Source: Bacteroidota bacterium | GTDB lineage: Bacteria; Bacteroidota; Bacteroidia; Chitinophagales; LD1 | DNA length: 54,364 bases | Direction: 5' to 3' | Assembly (NCBI GenBank): GCA_947478005.1 | Contig: CANJVG010000010.1 | Location: 1 to 54,364, forward strand | Part shown: positions 16,379 through 25,088 of the stretch, piece after piece | Layout of the letters: every line of letters starts with the position of its first letter | Position numbering within the stretch: the stretch's first letter is position 1 | The notes under the pieces: generated by a model | What the model was told of the DNA's origin: nothing | What the model saw: the letters and a program-made list of their open reading frames with translations, nothing else | The model's database searches: none | Made by a program: the position numbers and the translations under genes

Positions 16379-17431
16379 TTACTTCATTTTCTTAGCTCCC
16401 TTACCTACCTTATCGTGAATCATTCTTCCGTTTTCGCAAAGTTCTTCGAGCTCGGCATAAATAAATGCCTTCACCTTCTTCGCAATCTTCTTTGGATAGA
16501 GCAAATGAATATTAGGCCCGGCATCTAAAGTAAAGTAAACCGGAAGCTTACTTTCCTCTCTGAACCTCCTGATTCGTTCAATCATACTTAAAGTAGCCGG
16601 AGCCATCAACACAAAAGAAGGCGTAGAACACATCATCAGCGCATGCAATGTCATCGCTTCTTCTTCCACAATAGCCCCGAATTTTTCCAGGTCACCTGTT
16701 TTAAGTGACACGAGCAATTCCTTTAAATTCTTTTCTGCCTGCGCATAGCGCGTTCTTGCAAACGGATTAGTCTTCATCAACGAATGACCCACTCTGCTCG
16801 AAACTTTCTTCTCAGCACTGCTCGCAATAAGAATACTGTTTTGATACGTTTGAAAAACAGGATGAAGGTTCTTAGTATAAGGAATAGCATACTCATCGCT
16901 CGAACCTTTTACCGAATTAGTTTTGCCCCATTCAGCAATTTGCGGATATATAGACCGCGCAGCACTACCCGAACCAAGGCGGGCATAGTAAGAAGCCTTT
17001 TGAAGAAACTTATCGGCACTTAGCTTCTTCTTATTCAATTGCTCCTGCAAATCGCATAGGCAAATAGCCAAAGCACTCATAGCAGATGCCGATGAGGCAA
17101 TACCCGATGAATGAGGGAATGAATTAGTGGAATGAATCAGTAAACCATATTGATTTAAAAGCGGAAAATCTTTTCTGATGCTTTCAAAGAACTTGAGAAT
17201 TTTCAATTGGAAAGCCATGTTGGCCTTGCCATCAAAGTAAAACCGCAATTCAATATCGCTTCCATTTCCTTCCTTTTCAACCAACGAAACGCTCGTTTCC
17301 GAATAACAATTCTCTAAGGTAAAACTGATAGACGGATTTGCCGGAATCTGCACACCGGTCTTCTTTCCCCAATATTTAACGAGCGCAATATTACTCGGAC
17401 TTCGCCAGGTTACTTTTTTAATCTCTTTCAT
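16379..17431 (-). CDS. mvaD: Diphosphomevalonate decarboxylase
   Basis: A 350-residue enzyme that makes isopentenyl diphosphate from diphosphomevalonate by ATP-dependent decarboxylation. The N-terminus shows the family hallmark SPSNIALVKYWGKK (about residues 11-24). The phosphate-binding loop is HSSGIASSASAMSALA (about 112-127), and RLGSGSAARSIY (about 151-162) contains the conserved serine-rich substrate loop. TLDAGPNIH (about 301-309) carries the invariant catalytic aspartate. Length and all motifs are normal. It lies between the GYDIA kinase (44 bp) and mevalonate kinase (63 bp), so the three steps from mevalonate to IPP are probably encoded together. Confidence 0.93.
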   Translation of the reverse strand: MKEIKKVTWRSPSNIALVKYWGKKTGVQIPANPSISFTLENCYSETSVSLVEKEGNGSDIELRFYFDGKANMAFQLKILKFFESIRKDFPLLNQYGLLIHSTNSFPHSSGIASSASAMSALAICLCDLQEQLNKKKLSADKFLQKASYYARLGSGSAARSIYPQIAEWGKTNSVKGSSDEYAIPYTKNLHPVFQTYQNSILIASSAEKKVSSRVGHSLMKTNPFARTRYAQAEKNLKELLVSLKTGDLEKFGAIVEEEAMTLHALMMCSTPSFVLMAPATLSMIERIRRFREESKLPVYFTLDAGPNIHLLYPKKIAKKVKAFIYAELEELCENGRMIHDKVGKGAKKMK

Positions 17432-17475
17432 ACTTGATATGTTTTAAGATGATGGCAAGAATACAACAATACTTT

Positions 17476-18423
17476 CTACAGAATCATTTCTTCCCAACTT
17501 AAAATTGTGCTTATGTTTTTCTGCTGTAAATAGTCAGTCAGTTCTTCCCTGCTTTTATTGTTTGTCAGCATTACAAAATCCCCTCCCCATGCACCGAGTG
17601 ATTTCACACTTCCCCAATAATCACTGAACAAAGTATCCTTCACCTTCATCAACTTCAACTGCGAGCCAATCAATACTTCATGTTCATTGAGCAAATCCTC
17701 AAATCGATTAAAATCTTGAGTATTGATAATCAAACCGGTTATTCGATTTAGTTCATTAACAGCGTGTGTTTTATCATTTAATTGCTGCCTGTAATATTTA
17801 ATTGCATCTGGTGAAGATTGCTTCTTTCCGAGATGGGCGAAATAGATTTTATCATTGAAAGAAGGTTTCCAATTGACCTTGGTGGTGCTTGGCTCCTCTC
17901 CTATCTTCCGGTAAATGATTGCTGAGTCACTTCCCGCACAAGCCACATCATAACCCGAACCGCCAATAGAGTTTTGTAATAGCGTGTAAGCATTCACATT
18001 CGCCCATTCTGATAAACAATAAATAAGGGTAGAACTTGAACCAAGCCCCCAATGGTTAGGGAACTCTAATACTGTTTCTACAGCCAAGTCACGCTTATCT
18101 TTTAAAAAATCAGGGTTCAATTCTCTCGTTGCATTCAGTATTTTAGACAAATCATTCGCCTGTGCAGAGGAATCATTCAAGCAGGTAAAATCAGCTTTAT
18201 CAAAAGTAAATTGAAGCCATGGTTGCTTTTTGCTGCTAAGCGCCATCCAATATAACACGTGTTCAGAAGAACTTAACTCGCGCACGCGCAGATGTTGACC
18301 AAACTTAGTGGGTAGGGCCAGCGATTGAGCTCCATCGAGCACAAAATACTCTCCGGTAATCATCAACTTACCATGTCCGTAGAAATGATGCTTATCTTCG
18401 TTTGTAGTAATGCGCAGTTTCAT
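17476..18423 (-). CDS. GYDIA-family GHMP kinase, probable phosphomevalonate kinase
   Basis: A 315-residue GHMP-fold kinase. The N-terminal motif is GHGKLMITGEYFVLDGAQSL (about residues 16-35). The ATP loop is GLGSSSTLIYCL (about 121-132), and the group-defining motif appears as GGSGYDVACAGSDS (about 148-161), with Val for the Ile of GYDIA. Members of this Bacteroidota family regularly sit with mevalonate genes. Here mevalonate kinase and mvaD are the immediate downstream genes and no other candidate for phosphorylating phosphomevalonate is present, so that role is inferred. The C-terminal LGAWGGDFVMLT stands in for the usual glycine-rich motif 3. Confidence 0.82.
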   Translation of the reverse strand: MKLRITTNEDKHHFYGHGKLMITGEYFVLDGAQSLALPTKFGQHLRVRELSSSEHVLYWMALSSKKQPWLQFTFDKADFTCLNDSSAQANDLSKILNATRELNPDFLKDKRDLAVETVLEFPNHWGLGSSSTLIYCLSEWANVNAYTLLQNSIGGSGYDVACAGSDSAIIYRKIGEEPSTTKVNWKPSFNDKIYFAHLGKKQSSPDAIKYYRQQLNDKTHAVNELNRITGLIINTQDFNRFEDLLNEHEVLIGSQLKLMKVKDTLFSDYWGSVKSLGAWGGDFVMLTNNKSREELTDYLQQKNISTILSWEEMIL

Positions 18424-18471
18424 GTATTGAATACAAGATTAAACGAAAACTGTTTATCGGGAAACAAGTTC

Positions 18472-19056
18472 CTACCTTTCTTTAAGAGGAACAAAATCCT
18501 TTACAAAAGCATCGCGTGGATTAACCACCGGTAATGGTTTAAAGTAAGCCAGCATTGAATCTCTGGGAAAAGTGAGAATAGGAACTCCCGGGGCGGAAAA
18601 CCACATCAGCAATTTCATATAGGAATATTGATAAGGATCTGTAGCTGCTGCAATCTTCTTGAATCCTAATTTTCGAGCTAACCGTTTTCCCAGTTTTGCA
18701 TTGCTGGTAGTATGCAGGGCATGGCCTTCAACAAAGGTATGGTTAGATGGAATACCCAAAGAATCGGCCATTATTTTCATAATCATTCCTTCATTATAGG
18801 CGGTGTGAACAGCCGCTCCTGAAAAGATAATATTGCGGGCAACGCCACGGTCGTACAACTCTTTGGCCCAGTACAAGCGCACATTAAGCAAAATTGAATC
18901 CTTGGCCTGTTTGTATGGAAAGCCCGGAACAATGATTGCATCAAATGGCGCCCGTTTTACTATTCTTTTATACGAGCGCAATTCATTTTGTGCCGATGAA
19001 TCATGTGCGAGAAAAAGGATAAGACCTAAATGAATAATTGAAAAAAATCTGCTCAT
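18472..19056 (-). CDS. YdcF/SanA-like DUF218 protein
   Basis: A 194-residue exported or membrane-associated protein. It has a signal peptide (1-22, ending DSSAQ) followed by a DUF218 domain: DAIIVPGFPY (about 39-48), ELYDRGVARNIIFSGAA (about 66-82), and the acidic/His segment THTxVEGHALHTTSN (about 106-118). The family includes ElyC/SanA, which act in envelope integrity, but no reaction is established here. It lies 48 bp upstream of the mevalonate genes on the same strand and may be the first gene of that operon. The link could be undecaprenyl-lipid metabolism, which is speculation. Confidence 0.8.
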   Translation of the reverse strand: MSRFFSIIHLGLILFLAHDSSAQNELRSYKRIVKRAPFDAIIVPGFPYKQAKDSILLNVRLYWAKELYDRGVARNIIFSGAAVHTAYNEGMIMKIMADSLGIPSNHTFVEGHALHTTSNAKLGKRLARKLGFKKIAAATDPYQYSYMKLLMWFSAPGVPILTFPRDSMLAYFKPLPVVNPRDAFVKDFVPLKER

Positions 19057-19082
19057 ATAATTTCAACACTAATTTATAGTTG

Positions 19083-19090
19083 CGAATATA
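19083..19090 (-). promoter_or_regulatory. -7 variant element TATATTCG
   Basis: A minus-strand TAnnTTCG element 27 bp before the YdcF-like start codon. It is a candidate promoter for the mevalonate operon. No -33 box is at ideal spacing. Confidence 0.4.
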
Positions 19091-19202
19091 GAAATAGGTC
19101 ATCGCAAAAATTTATTGTGTCGATTCTTAGGAAATGATTGCCTGCACCTCTAATTTCAAGCGTTCATTTTAATTCAACGAAAAATAAATTCAAACAAACA
19201 TC

Positions 19203-21002
19203 ATGTATCTTGTAGGCACAGGGAAGGGGGATATAACCGGTTTTAAAAAGGGAGTAGGATTACTTGGGTATGGAATTCATTCTAACACTATGGAAGAAAT
19301 TGAAACTCCACTTACAGCACGTGCATTTGTATTTATAGATGAACAGTCGAAACGCAAAATGTGCTTTGTAAATTGTGAACTAGGCTTTATAACCTTAGCG
19401 CTTAAAAAAGGGGCATTGAAAGATTTGGAACGTAAGCATCCTGATTTTAAATATGATGAAGACAACCTTATGATAACCGCTCAGCATACACACAGCGGAC
19501 CCAGTGGTTACTCTTACTATGGATTATATAATCTCAGCACTCCTGGTTTTGTGTTAGAAATTTACCGCAAGATTGTGGATGGAATTGTAGAGTCGATAGT
19601 AAATGCTGAAAAGAATATAAAGCCATCGGAGTTGCAGTGGAGCACAGGAGTGATGGAACCCGAAAAAGAAGTGGCTTATCAGCGCAGTATAGATGCGTAT
19701 AATCTGAACCCAGAGGTGAAAGTAAAGGCCACTTTTGAAACAAGGCACCTTGCCGTTAATCGGGAGATGACATTATTAAAGGTAAATGAAAAGGACGGAA
19801 AGGAACGTGGAAGCATCAACTGGTATGCTGTGCATCCCACTAATTTGCCTAATACCAATCACAAACTTTGTGGAGATAACAAAGGCTTTGCAGCTACCTA
19901 TCTGGAAGAACATTTTGCAACAAAAGGAAACAGCGATTACATAGGTGTGTTTGCGCAGGGCAATTGTGGTGATGTAACACCACGAATGGTCCATAATCCT
20001 GTTTATCCTTTTCAGCGTGGCCAGTGGGAAGGAAAGTTTCCAGACGATATGGAAAGCGCAAAATTTAATGGGCGCATTCAATTTGAAAAGGCAAAAGATA
20101 TTGCGGAATCATCTGACCAAAAAGGTATCAGCGGTGCCATTGATTACGAATTGATGTTTGTAAACTTTACCGATGTAACCTGCGACCCTAAGTTTACTAA
20201 GGGGAAACAAAATGCGCAAACAGGTAAAGCTGCGCTTGGAGTAGCTTTCTTTACGGGCACTAAAATAGATGGGCCAGGTATGCACCCGGTGGTTGGGGGA
20301 TTGACAAAACGAATTTCTCGCGTAGTGAAGTTATGGGAGAAGGTACTGGCCAAGTTCAGCAATGATGATTACAAAAAAGTAATAGAACGAAAGTATCGTA
20401 CACAGGGAGTGAAGGATATATTAATCGAAAGTAACACCCGGAGAATCCTTGGAACCAAATACATTGATCGTTTAATTGTTCCGGCATGGGCAGATCCTGC
20501 AATTGCCACCTTCAAATACTTTTATAAAAAGGTAGGCCATGTAAACAAACCTTGGACACCACAAGTTCTGCCCATTCAGCTTTTCATTATCGGTGATTTT
20601 GCATTGGCGGGTTTCCCCTTTGAAATAACGACCATAGCGGGTAAACGTCTAACTGAACAACTGGAAGGTATTTTGAAACAGCGCGGAGTGAATAGAGTAA
20701 CTCTCTGTCCTTATGCCAATGGATACTCCGGTTACATGACCACCAATGAAGAGTATCAGGCACAGATTTATGAAGGCGGTCATACGGTATTTGGAGAATG
20801 GAGTTTTGCTGCCTTACAAACAAAATTTGATTTGCTGGCCAACGAAATGCTGAAGCCTAAAGAAGAAAGAAAGTTTGTGCATGATGCTATTCCTCCTGAT
20901 TTTACCGAGGAGGAATTGAACCATTTTCCTTTTTACAAACGGGCTTGGTATATCCGCCAGGAACTAATACGCGCCAGAAAAATGGAGCGAAGAGGATTGT
21001 AA
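19203..21002 (+). CDS. Neutral/alkaline ceramidase-like protein without signal peptide
   Basis: A 599-residue homologue of neutral ceramidases, which split ceramide into sphingosine and fatty acid. The N-terminal domain begins directly with LVGTGKGDITG. Probable zinc ligands are H95 and H97 in ITAQHTHSGPSGY and the later histidine in WYAVHPTNLP, followed by CGDNKGFAATYLE. The catalytic block reads GNCGDVTPR, with Thr259 where characterised enzymes have serine in GDVSPN. No signal peptide is present, although most family members are secreted. The length (about 600) is slightly short. Bacteroidota make sphingolipids, so a ceramide-related role is plausible, but activity is uncertain. Confidence 0.82.
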   Translation: MYLVGTGKGDITGFKKGVGLLGYGIHSNTMEEIETPLTARAFVFIDEQSKRKMCFVNCELGFITLALKKGALKDLERKHPDFKYDEDNLMITAQHTHSGPSGYSYYGLYNLSTPGFVLEIYRKIVDGIVESIVNAEKNIKPSELQWSTGVMEPEKEVAYQRSIDAYNLNPEVKVKATFETRHLAVNREMTLLKVNEKDGKERGSINWYAVHPTNLPNTNHKLCGDNKGFAATYLEEHFATKGNSDYIGVFAQGNCGDVTPRMVHNPVYPFQRGQWEGKFPDDMESAKFNGRIQFEKAKDIAESSDQKGISGAIDYELMFVNFTDVTCDPKFTKGKQNAQTGKAALGVAFFTGTKIDGPGMHPVVGGLTKRISRVVKLWEKVLAKFSNDDYKKVIERKYRTQGVKDILIESNTRRILGTKYIDRLIVPAWADPAIATFKYFYKKVGHVNKPWTPQVLPIQLFIIGDFALAGFPFEITTIAGKRLTEQLEGILKQRGVNRVTLCPYANGYSGYMTTNEEYQAQIYEGGHTVFGEWSFAALQTKFDLLANEMLKPKEERKFVHDAIPPDFTEEELNHFPFYKRAWYIRQELIRARKMERRGL

Positions 21003-21014
21003 GGTTCTCCTTTT

Positions 21015-21431
21015 TTAGGCCATAAAGGCCAGGATATCCTTTAGCGTAACAATACCAACCAACTGCCCATTGTCCACAACGGGAAGTGACATAAATTTCT
21101 TTTTCTTCAGAATTTCAGCTGCTTCCAAAATTATGGTGGTAGAAGGTACGGTCGTAGGATCAGCGGTCATTATATCTTTTAGGTTCACCTCCTTATCCAA
21201 TACATCTAAGTCCAACGCTAATTTCTCGAGTCTACCTGCTAATTTAACTATAAGTTTGGGAATATCGTTTGAACTGATAATGCCAATCAACATATCTTCA
21301 TTATCCACTATTGGCAGGTGATGGATATGAAATTCTGTAAATAGACGTAATACCTGCGATAACTTGTGGGTTTCATTTGCCACCACAGGAACCTTTGTCA
21401 TTATTGCCGCAATCATTGTCTTGTTAGCCAT
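21015..21431 (-). CDS. Stand-alone CBS-pair protein
   Basis: A 138-residue protein made almost only of two CBS motifs (about residues 7-60 and 82-138). Hallmarks are HHLPIVDNEDMLIGIISSND in the first and MSLPVVDNGQLVGIVTLKD in the second. CBS pairs bind adenine nucleotides and act as regulatory modules. With no other domain, the partner is unknown. A TACCTTTG promoter element lies close upstream. The gene ends 12 bp from the convergent ceramidase-like gene, with no obvious hairpin between them. Confidence 0.88.
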   Translation of the reverse strand: MANKTMIAAIMTKVPVVANETHKLSQVLRLFTEFHIHHLPIVDNEDMLIGIISSNDIPKLIVKLAGRLEKLALDLDVLDKEVNLKDIMTADPTTVPSTTIILEAAEILKKKKFMSLPVVDNGQLVGIVTLKDILAFMA

Positions 21432-21446
21432 GTTTTATATTTTCCG

Positions 21447-21454
21447 CAAAGGTA
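21447..21454 (-). promoter_or_regulatory. -7 promoter element TACCTTTG
   Basis: Exact minus-strand TAnnTTTG match 16 bp before the CBS gene start codon, implying a leader of about 10 nt. Confidence 0.5.
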
Positions 21455-21507
21455 GCTTCGAGCCACCGCTAGAACATGACCTAATTCATAAAAAAGACTG
21501 AGAATAA

Positions 21508-23106
21508 CTATTGCAACACCTCGGTTTTAAATTCTGAGTTGAAATGAAACTCAATATCAGGATTGTTCTCGCGTTCCATTTTAAGGAACCAATCACTTGG
21601 TGCTAAGTAAACGATGTGACCGTCTTTATCATGCACAATGCTGGTTGATTTAAAGCGGATAAATTCATCGAGTTTCTGTTGATTATCTGAACGCAACCAA
21701 CAAGCTCTGGTCATGCTGATAGGTTGAAAACGACAACCGGCATTATATTCATGCTGCAAACGATACTGTATTACTTCAAACTGCAACTCTCCTACCGTAC
21801 CCACAAACTTTCTGTTGCCCGGCTGCTGTGTAAAGAGTTGAGCAACTCCTTCATCCGTCAATTGCTGAATACCCTTTTCCAATTGCTTGCTCTTCATTGG
21901 GTCGGTGTTGATCAACTCTTTGAAAATTTCAGGAGAGAAGGATGGGATACCTCTTATCTGAAAATCTTCTCCTTCTGTTAATACATCGCCTATTTTAAAA
22001 CTACCGGTATCATACAAACCAACCACATCACCCGGATAGGCTTCATCTACAATATTCTTTTCCTGCGCCATAAAGGTAACCGGAGTGCTGAAACGAAAAT
22101 TCTTGTCCAACCGAACATGGTGGTAGTAAGTATGACGTTCAAACTTTCCGCTAATGATTCGTAGGAAGGCGATTCTATCGCGATGTTTAGGGTCGAGATT
22201 AGCGTGGATTTTAAATACAAAGCCCGTCATCTTGTTTTCTGAAGGCTCTATAAAGCGAGTGTCGGTTTCGCGTCCACGAGGAGTAGGTGAGATTTCGAGA
22301 AAGGTCTCCAGCAATTCCTGCACACCAAAATTATTTACTCCCGAACCAAAGAACACAGGAGCTAAATTCCCTTTCAGGTATTCTTTCACATCAAAATTAT
22401 CATACACTACTTCTACCGTTTCGATGTCTTCGCGCAATTGCTTGGCATCTAACTCACCAACTTGTTTTTCAAGCTCAGGGTCATTCACATCAGTTATCTG
22501 CAACACTTCGTTCGCGATTTTACTACCGCTTGCTTTAAACAGGTTAAGGTACTTCTTATGCAAATTGTAAACTCCTTTGAACAAAGTTCCCCGATTGATT
22601 GGAAACGAAAGTGGACGAACTCTTATCTTTAATTCCTTTTCAATTTCATCTAACAAATCGAACGGGTCGCGACCTTCTCGGTCTAATTTATTGATGAAGA
22701 CAATCACCGGAGTTTTGCGCATGGCGCAAACTTCCATCAATTTGCGGGTTTGCGCTTCTACACCTTTCACCGAATCTACCACCATTATTACTGAATCAAC
22801 AGCGGTGAGCGTGCGATAGGTGTCTTCGGCAAAGTCTTTGTGACCGGGGGTATCAAGAATATTGATGAGTTTGCCTTTATATTCAAAACTCATAACGGAA
22901 GTGGCCACGGAAATTCCCCGTTGCTTTTCTATTTCCATAAAATCGGAAGTAGCGGTCTTCTTTATCTTGTTGCTCTTAACAGCACCTGCCGTTTGAATAG
23001 CTCCTCCAAAGAGAAGCAGCTTTTCTGTTAGCGTGGTTTTGCCGGCATCGGGGTGAGAGATGATACCGAAGGTTCTTCGTCTGTTAATTTCGTCTATGGT
23101 TTCCAT
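21508..23106 (-). CDS. prfC: Peptide chain release factor 3
   Basis: A 532-residue translational GTPase that recycles RF1/RF2 after termination. The P-loop is [15 protein letters not shown] (about residues 17-31) and switch I contains [32 protein letters not shown] (about 80-95) is the G3 motif, and [18 protein letters not shown] (about 138-155) is the G4 region typical of RF3 rather than EF-G. Length matches RF3. It is transcribed divergently from the 42-residue membrane peptide. A TATTTTCG element sits only 9 bp before its ATG. Confidence 0.95.
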   Translation of the reverse strand: METIDEINRRRTFGIISHPDAGKTTLTEKLLLFGGAIQTAGAVKSNKIKKTATSDFMEIEKQRGISVATSVMSFEYKGKLINILDTPGHKDFAEDTYRTLTAVDSVIMVVDSVKGVEAQTRKLMEVCAMRKTPVIVFINKLDREGRDPFDLLDEIEKELKIRVRPLSFPINRGTLFKGVYNLHKKYLNLFKASGSKIANEVLQITDVNDPELEKQVGELDAKQLREDIETVEVVYDNFDVKEYLKGNLAPVFFGSGVNNFGVQELLETFLEISPTPRGRETDTRFIEPSENKMTGFVFKIHANLDPKHRDRIAFLRIISGKFERHTYYHHVRLDKNFRFSTPVTFMAQEKNIVDEAYPGDVVGLYDTGSFKIGDVLTEGEDFQIRGIPSFSPEIFKELINTDPMKSKQLEKGIQQLTDEGVAQLFTQQPGNRKFVGTVGELQFEVIQYRLQHEYNAGCRFQPISMTRACWLRSDNQQKLDEFIRFKSTSIVHDKDGHIVYLAPSDWFLKMERENNPDIEFHFNSEFKTEVLQ

Positions 23107-23114
23107 GAGGGGCG

Positions 23115-23122
23115 CGAAAATA
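23115..23122 (-). promoter_or_regulatory. -7 variant element TATTTTCG, near-leaderless
   Basis: A minus-strand TAnnTTCG element ending 9 bp before the prfC start codon. Transcription would begin within about five bases of the ATG. The same GCGCGAAAATA context (plus-strand reading) precedes the helicase gene at 50979-50988. Confidence 0.45.
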
Positions 23123-23195
23123 GAAAAAGAGTGCAGACAGCGGTTTACAATAGGTGTTTACACAGTCATTTTAATCAAAAACAGTGACTCAAATA

Positions 23196-23227
23196 TTTGT
23201 TTGTTTCTAAATACTTGTTTAATTTTG
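23196..23227 (+). promoter_or_regulatory. Full consensus promoter TTTG-N20-TAATTTTG
   Basis: TTTG (23196-23199) and TAATTTTG (23220-23227) are separated by exactly 20 bp, a textbook Bacteroidota promoter. The predicted start site is 5-10 bp before the ATG of the small membrane peptide gene, which supports that gene being real. Confidence 0.7.
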
Positions 23228-23243
23228 GCTAAAACATAAGCGT

Positions 23244-23372
23244 ATGAAAGCGTACTTACCACTCCTTCTCTTTGGTGGCTTTTTTATTGTCACCTTTCTC
23301 TTGTTTTTAGTTTTCAGAAAAAGAGATGAAGATTCGGAAAAAGAAGAAGAAGAAACAAAGGCGGAAGAGTAG
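23244..23372 (+). CDS. 42-residue single-span membrane peptide
   Basis: A small ORF starting ATG at 23244 and ending TAG at 23370-23372. The N-terminal half (residues 5-26) is one transmembrane helix rich in Leu and Phe. It ends in RKRDED, followed by a strongly acidic tail (SEKEEEETKAEE). The positive RKR patch suggests the tail lies in the cytoplasm. A full consensus promoter sits directly upstream with correct spacing, which is the main reason to call it. No family is recognised. Similar short membrane peptides with charged tails occur in Bacteroidota beside respiratory or assembly genes, but the neighbour here is prfC, divergent. Confidence 0.6.
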   Translation: MKAYLPLLLFGGFFIVTFLLFLVFRKRDEDSEKEEEETKAEE

Positions 23373-23656
23373 TCCTTAAACTTGCTTCTTTGCTTTCAGC
23401 AACGCCACGTATTGCCACGCTTTAATCCAGCATTTTTCGTGTTTGTTTCGTGGATGAATTGAAACTTAGATTTCAGCGCCCAATCTTTTTTATTGGTCCT
23501 TTTCTACCTATCAACTATTGTCGTATCCGGGCAGAAACAATTCACAGATTGTAAACAATCAGCTGTTAAAACAAACCCGCCTTTTAGGCAGCCGTATATA
23601 GCAAGTACCGAATGATAGCCCAACCCAAATGGTTTGGGACTACTTTCAGTTGAACT
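23373..23656. other. Intergenic region without recognised features
   Basis: This 284-bp gap lies between the small membrane peptide and the next gene on the same strand. I found no ORF, no -7 element close to 23657 and no strong hairpin. Confidence 0.4.
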
Positions 23657-24322
23657 ATGCGGTGGTTTTTCAAAAAATACAAGCTTACATTTTCCTTTGC
23701 AGTGCTATGCGGTCTATTGCTAAGCAGCCATAGTGCTGTGGCGCAAAAGGACACCATAGAAGGCGAAGTAACTGCTTATTTAAACATCCATCCGAAGGAA
23801 GAAATTAGCTGTGATGGCTATGCTTCGCTTTACTACAAAAAGAATTTCTATCAGGTGCGCTATAATTATGAGGACAGCAAAACATTCTCCTTCTATTATG
23901 GCCGGCCTATCATTTACGACAAAGCGTTTTATCTGGAGTTCATTCCAACCATGGGTGTTTCAGTGGGCAATTTTACCGGTATATCACCGAGTTTTCAGGT
24001 GTATAGCGAAATAGGAAGGTTTGAATTTTTCAGCAGCAGTCAGTATTCGGTTTGTGTAACAAAGCCCGCCAACAGTTTCTTTTTTAACTGGACAGAAGCC
24101 CTGGTTAAGTACAAGAACATTCTGAAACTGGGTGCCTCGTGTCAGGTAACGAGCATGTATAATGCACCGCATACCGAAAAAGCAGACCGAACACCGGTCG
24201 AAATAGATGCCGCTGTGGTGGCAGGTGTGCAATACAAACGGTTTTATCTTTGCGGTTACTTCTACAACTTCTGGAAGGATACACGGTACTATACCGTAGG
24301 GCTTACTTATAATCTAAAGTAA
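23657..24322 (+). CDS. Secreted protein of unknown function
   Basis: A 221-residue protein with a basic N-terminus and a signal peptide (about 1-30, ending SAVAQ). The mature part is rich in Tyr and Phe with alternating strands (CDGYASLYYKKNFYQVRYNY, FYGRPIIY, FYLCGYFYNF) and ends YTVGLTYNLK, which is compatible with a small outer-membrane barrel. No family is recognised and there is no catalytic motif. Neighbours give no functional hint. Confidence 0.65.
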   Translation: MRWFFKKYKLTFSFAVLCGLLLSSHSAVAQKDTIEGEVTAYLNIHPKEEISCDGYASLYYKKNFYQVRYNYEDSKTFSFYYGRPIIYDKAFYLEFIPTMGVSVGNFTGISPSFQVYSEIGRFEFFSSSQYSVCVTKPANSFFFNWTEALVKYKNILKLGASCQVTSMYNAPHTEKADRTPVEIDAAVVAGVQYKRFYLCGYFYNFWKDTRYYTVGLTYNLK

Positions 24323-24628
24323 CACCTTCTGCGATTTCAAATTTCAATTCAAGAATCCGCTCGATAGTAATGAACAGATGTTTCGATGCCATTGGTCATG
24401 AGTTAGTATAACAAGATCTCGATTTACCTTTTTCGTTCTCGTTACAGAGAAACGAGAAACTTCTCGAAGCTTTTAGTTATCGCTTCCGAGAATTAACAGC
24501 TAATCATATGGTCTGTTCAAAAAAAACTGCGCTCATTAATGACAGCTAGTTCTTGTAAAAAAGCCCTGTAGCTACCGGTTAAAATACATCGTAGCTAAGA
24601 AGTCATTTCAGGCAGAACGCAGAACAAA
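24323..24628. other. Intergenic region between convergent genes
   Basis: A 306-bp gap with no plausible ORF. CTCGTT and AACGAG near 24436-24452 can form a short 6-bp stem, too weak to call. Nothing else stands out. Confidence 0.4.
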
Positions 24629-24919
24629 TCATTCCGCAGTTACTCCCACCACCGCAGTAGAAGGATCTATAACAGACCTGATTTCCATAATTTTGTTGGC
24701 AGGAAAGCCGCCTTGCATAGCATGTTCACGAATAATATCTTCATTGGCTGCTCTATACACACAATGAATATTATCGTCAGTAACATAACTGTGCAGCCAT
24801 TCAATATCGGGGCCAAGGCCGCCAATAACATCGCATGATTTTTGAGAAATAGCTTTCAATTCTGCTGAGCTCAGTTTACCGGCTCCGGGTATAACACGCT
24901 CTATAAGGTATTTAGGCAT
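24629..24919 (-). CDS. DUF4242 (SCO4226-like) small protein
   Basis: A 96-residue single-domain protein. It opens MPKYLIERVIPGAGKLSSAE and contains IEWLHSYVTDDNIHCVYRA (about 39-57), ending in a short beta/alpha stretch. This matches DUF4242, which includes the nickel-binding protein SCO4226 of Streptomyces. Possible metal ligands here are H43, H52 and C53, but I cannot tell whether nickel is bound. It has its own -7 element and is separate from the downstream genes. Confidence 0.8.
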   Translation of the reverse strand: MPKYLIERVIPGAGKLSSAELKAISQKSCDVIGGLGPDIEWLHSYVTDDNIHCVYRAANEDIIREHAMQGGFPANKIMEIRSVIDPSTAVVGVTAE

Positions 24920-24960
24920 GAGGTTTGGTTTTTGGATGAAGTAATGATTTTATGATTATT

Positions 24961-24968
24961 CAAAACTA
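24961..24968 (-). promoter_or_regulatory. -7 promoter element TAGTTTTG
   Basis: Exact minus-strand TAnnTTTG match 42 bp before the DUF4242 start codon. No -33 TTTG is at 19-21 bp. Confidence 0.4.
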
Positions 24969-25023
24969 ACCATTAGTTCCAAAATATAAAAATGGGAACT
25001 ATCGCTGTTTAGGTTCAAGGTTT

Positions 25024-25067
25024 AAAAGCAAACAGCCGAAGAGAAATCTCTTCGGCTGTTTGCTTTT
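25024..25067 (-). terminator. Perfect hairpin terminator of the SGNH hydrolase
   Basis: A perfect inverted repeat with arms of 21 bp (25024-25044 and 25047-25067), built around GCAAACAGCCGAAGAG and CTCTTCGGCTGTTTGC, with A/T tails at each end. It lies 21 bp after the stop codon of the minus-strand hydrolase. In that direction the hairpin ends in a T run, as required for intrinsic termination. It shares 15 bases with the terminator at 7834-7875. Confidence 0.9.
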
Positions 25068-25088
25068 GTTTTGTCTTATGTCAATCTA

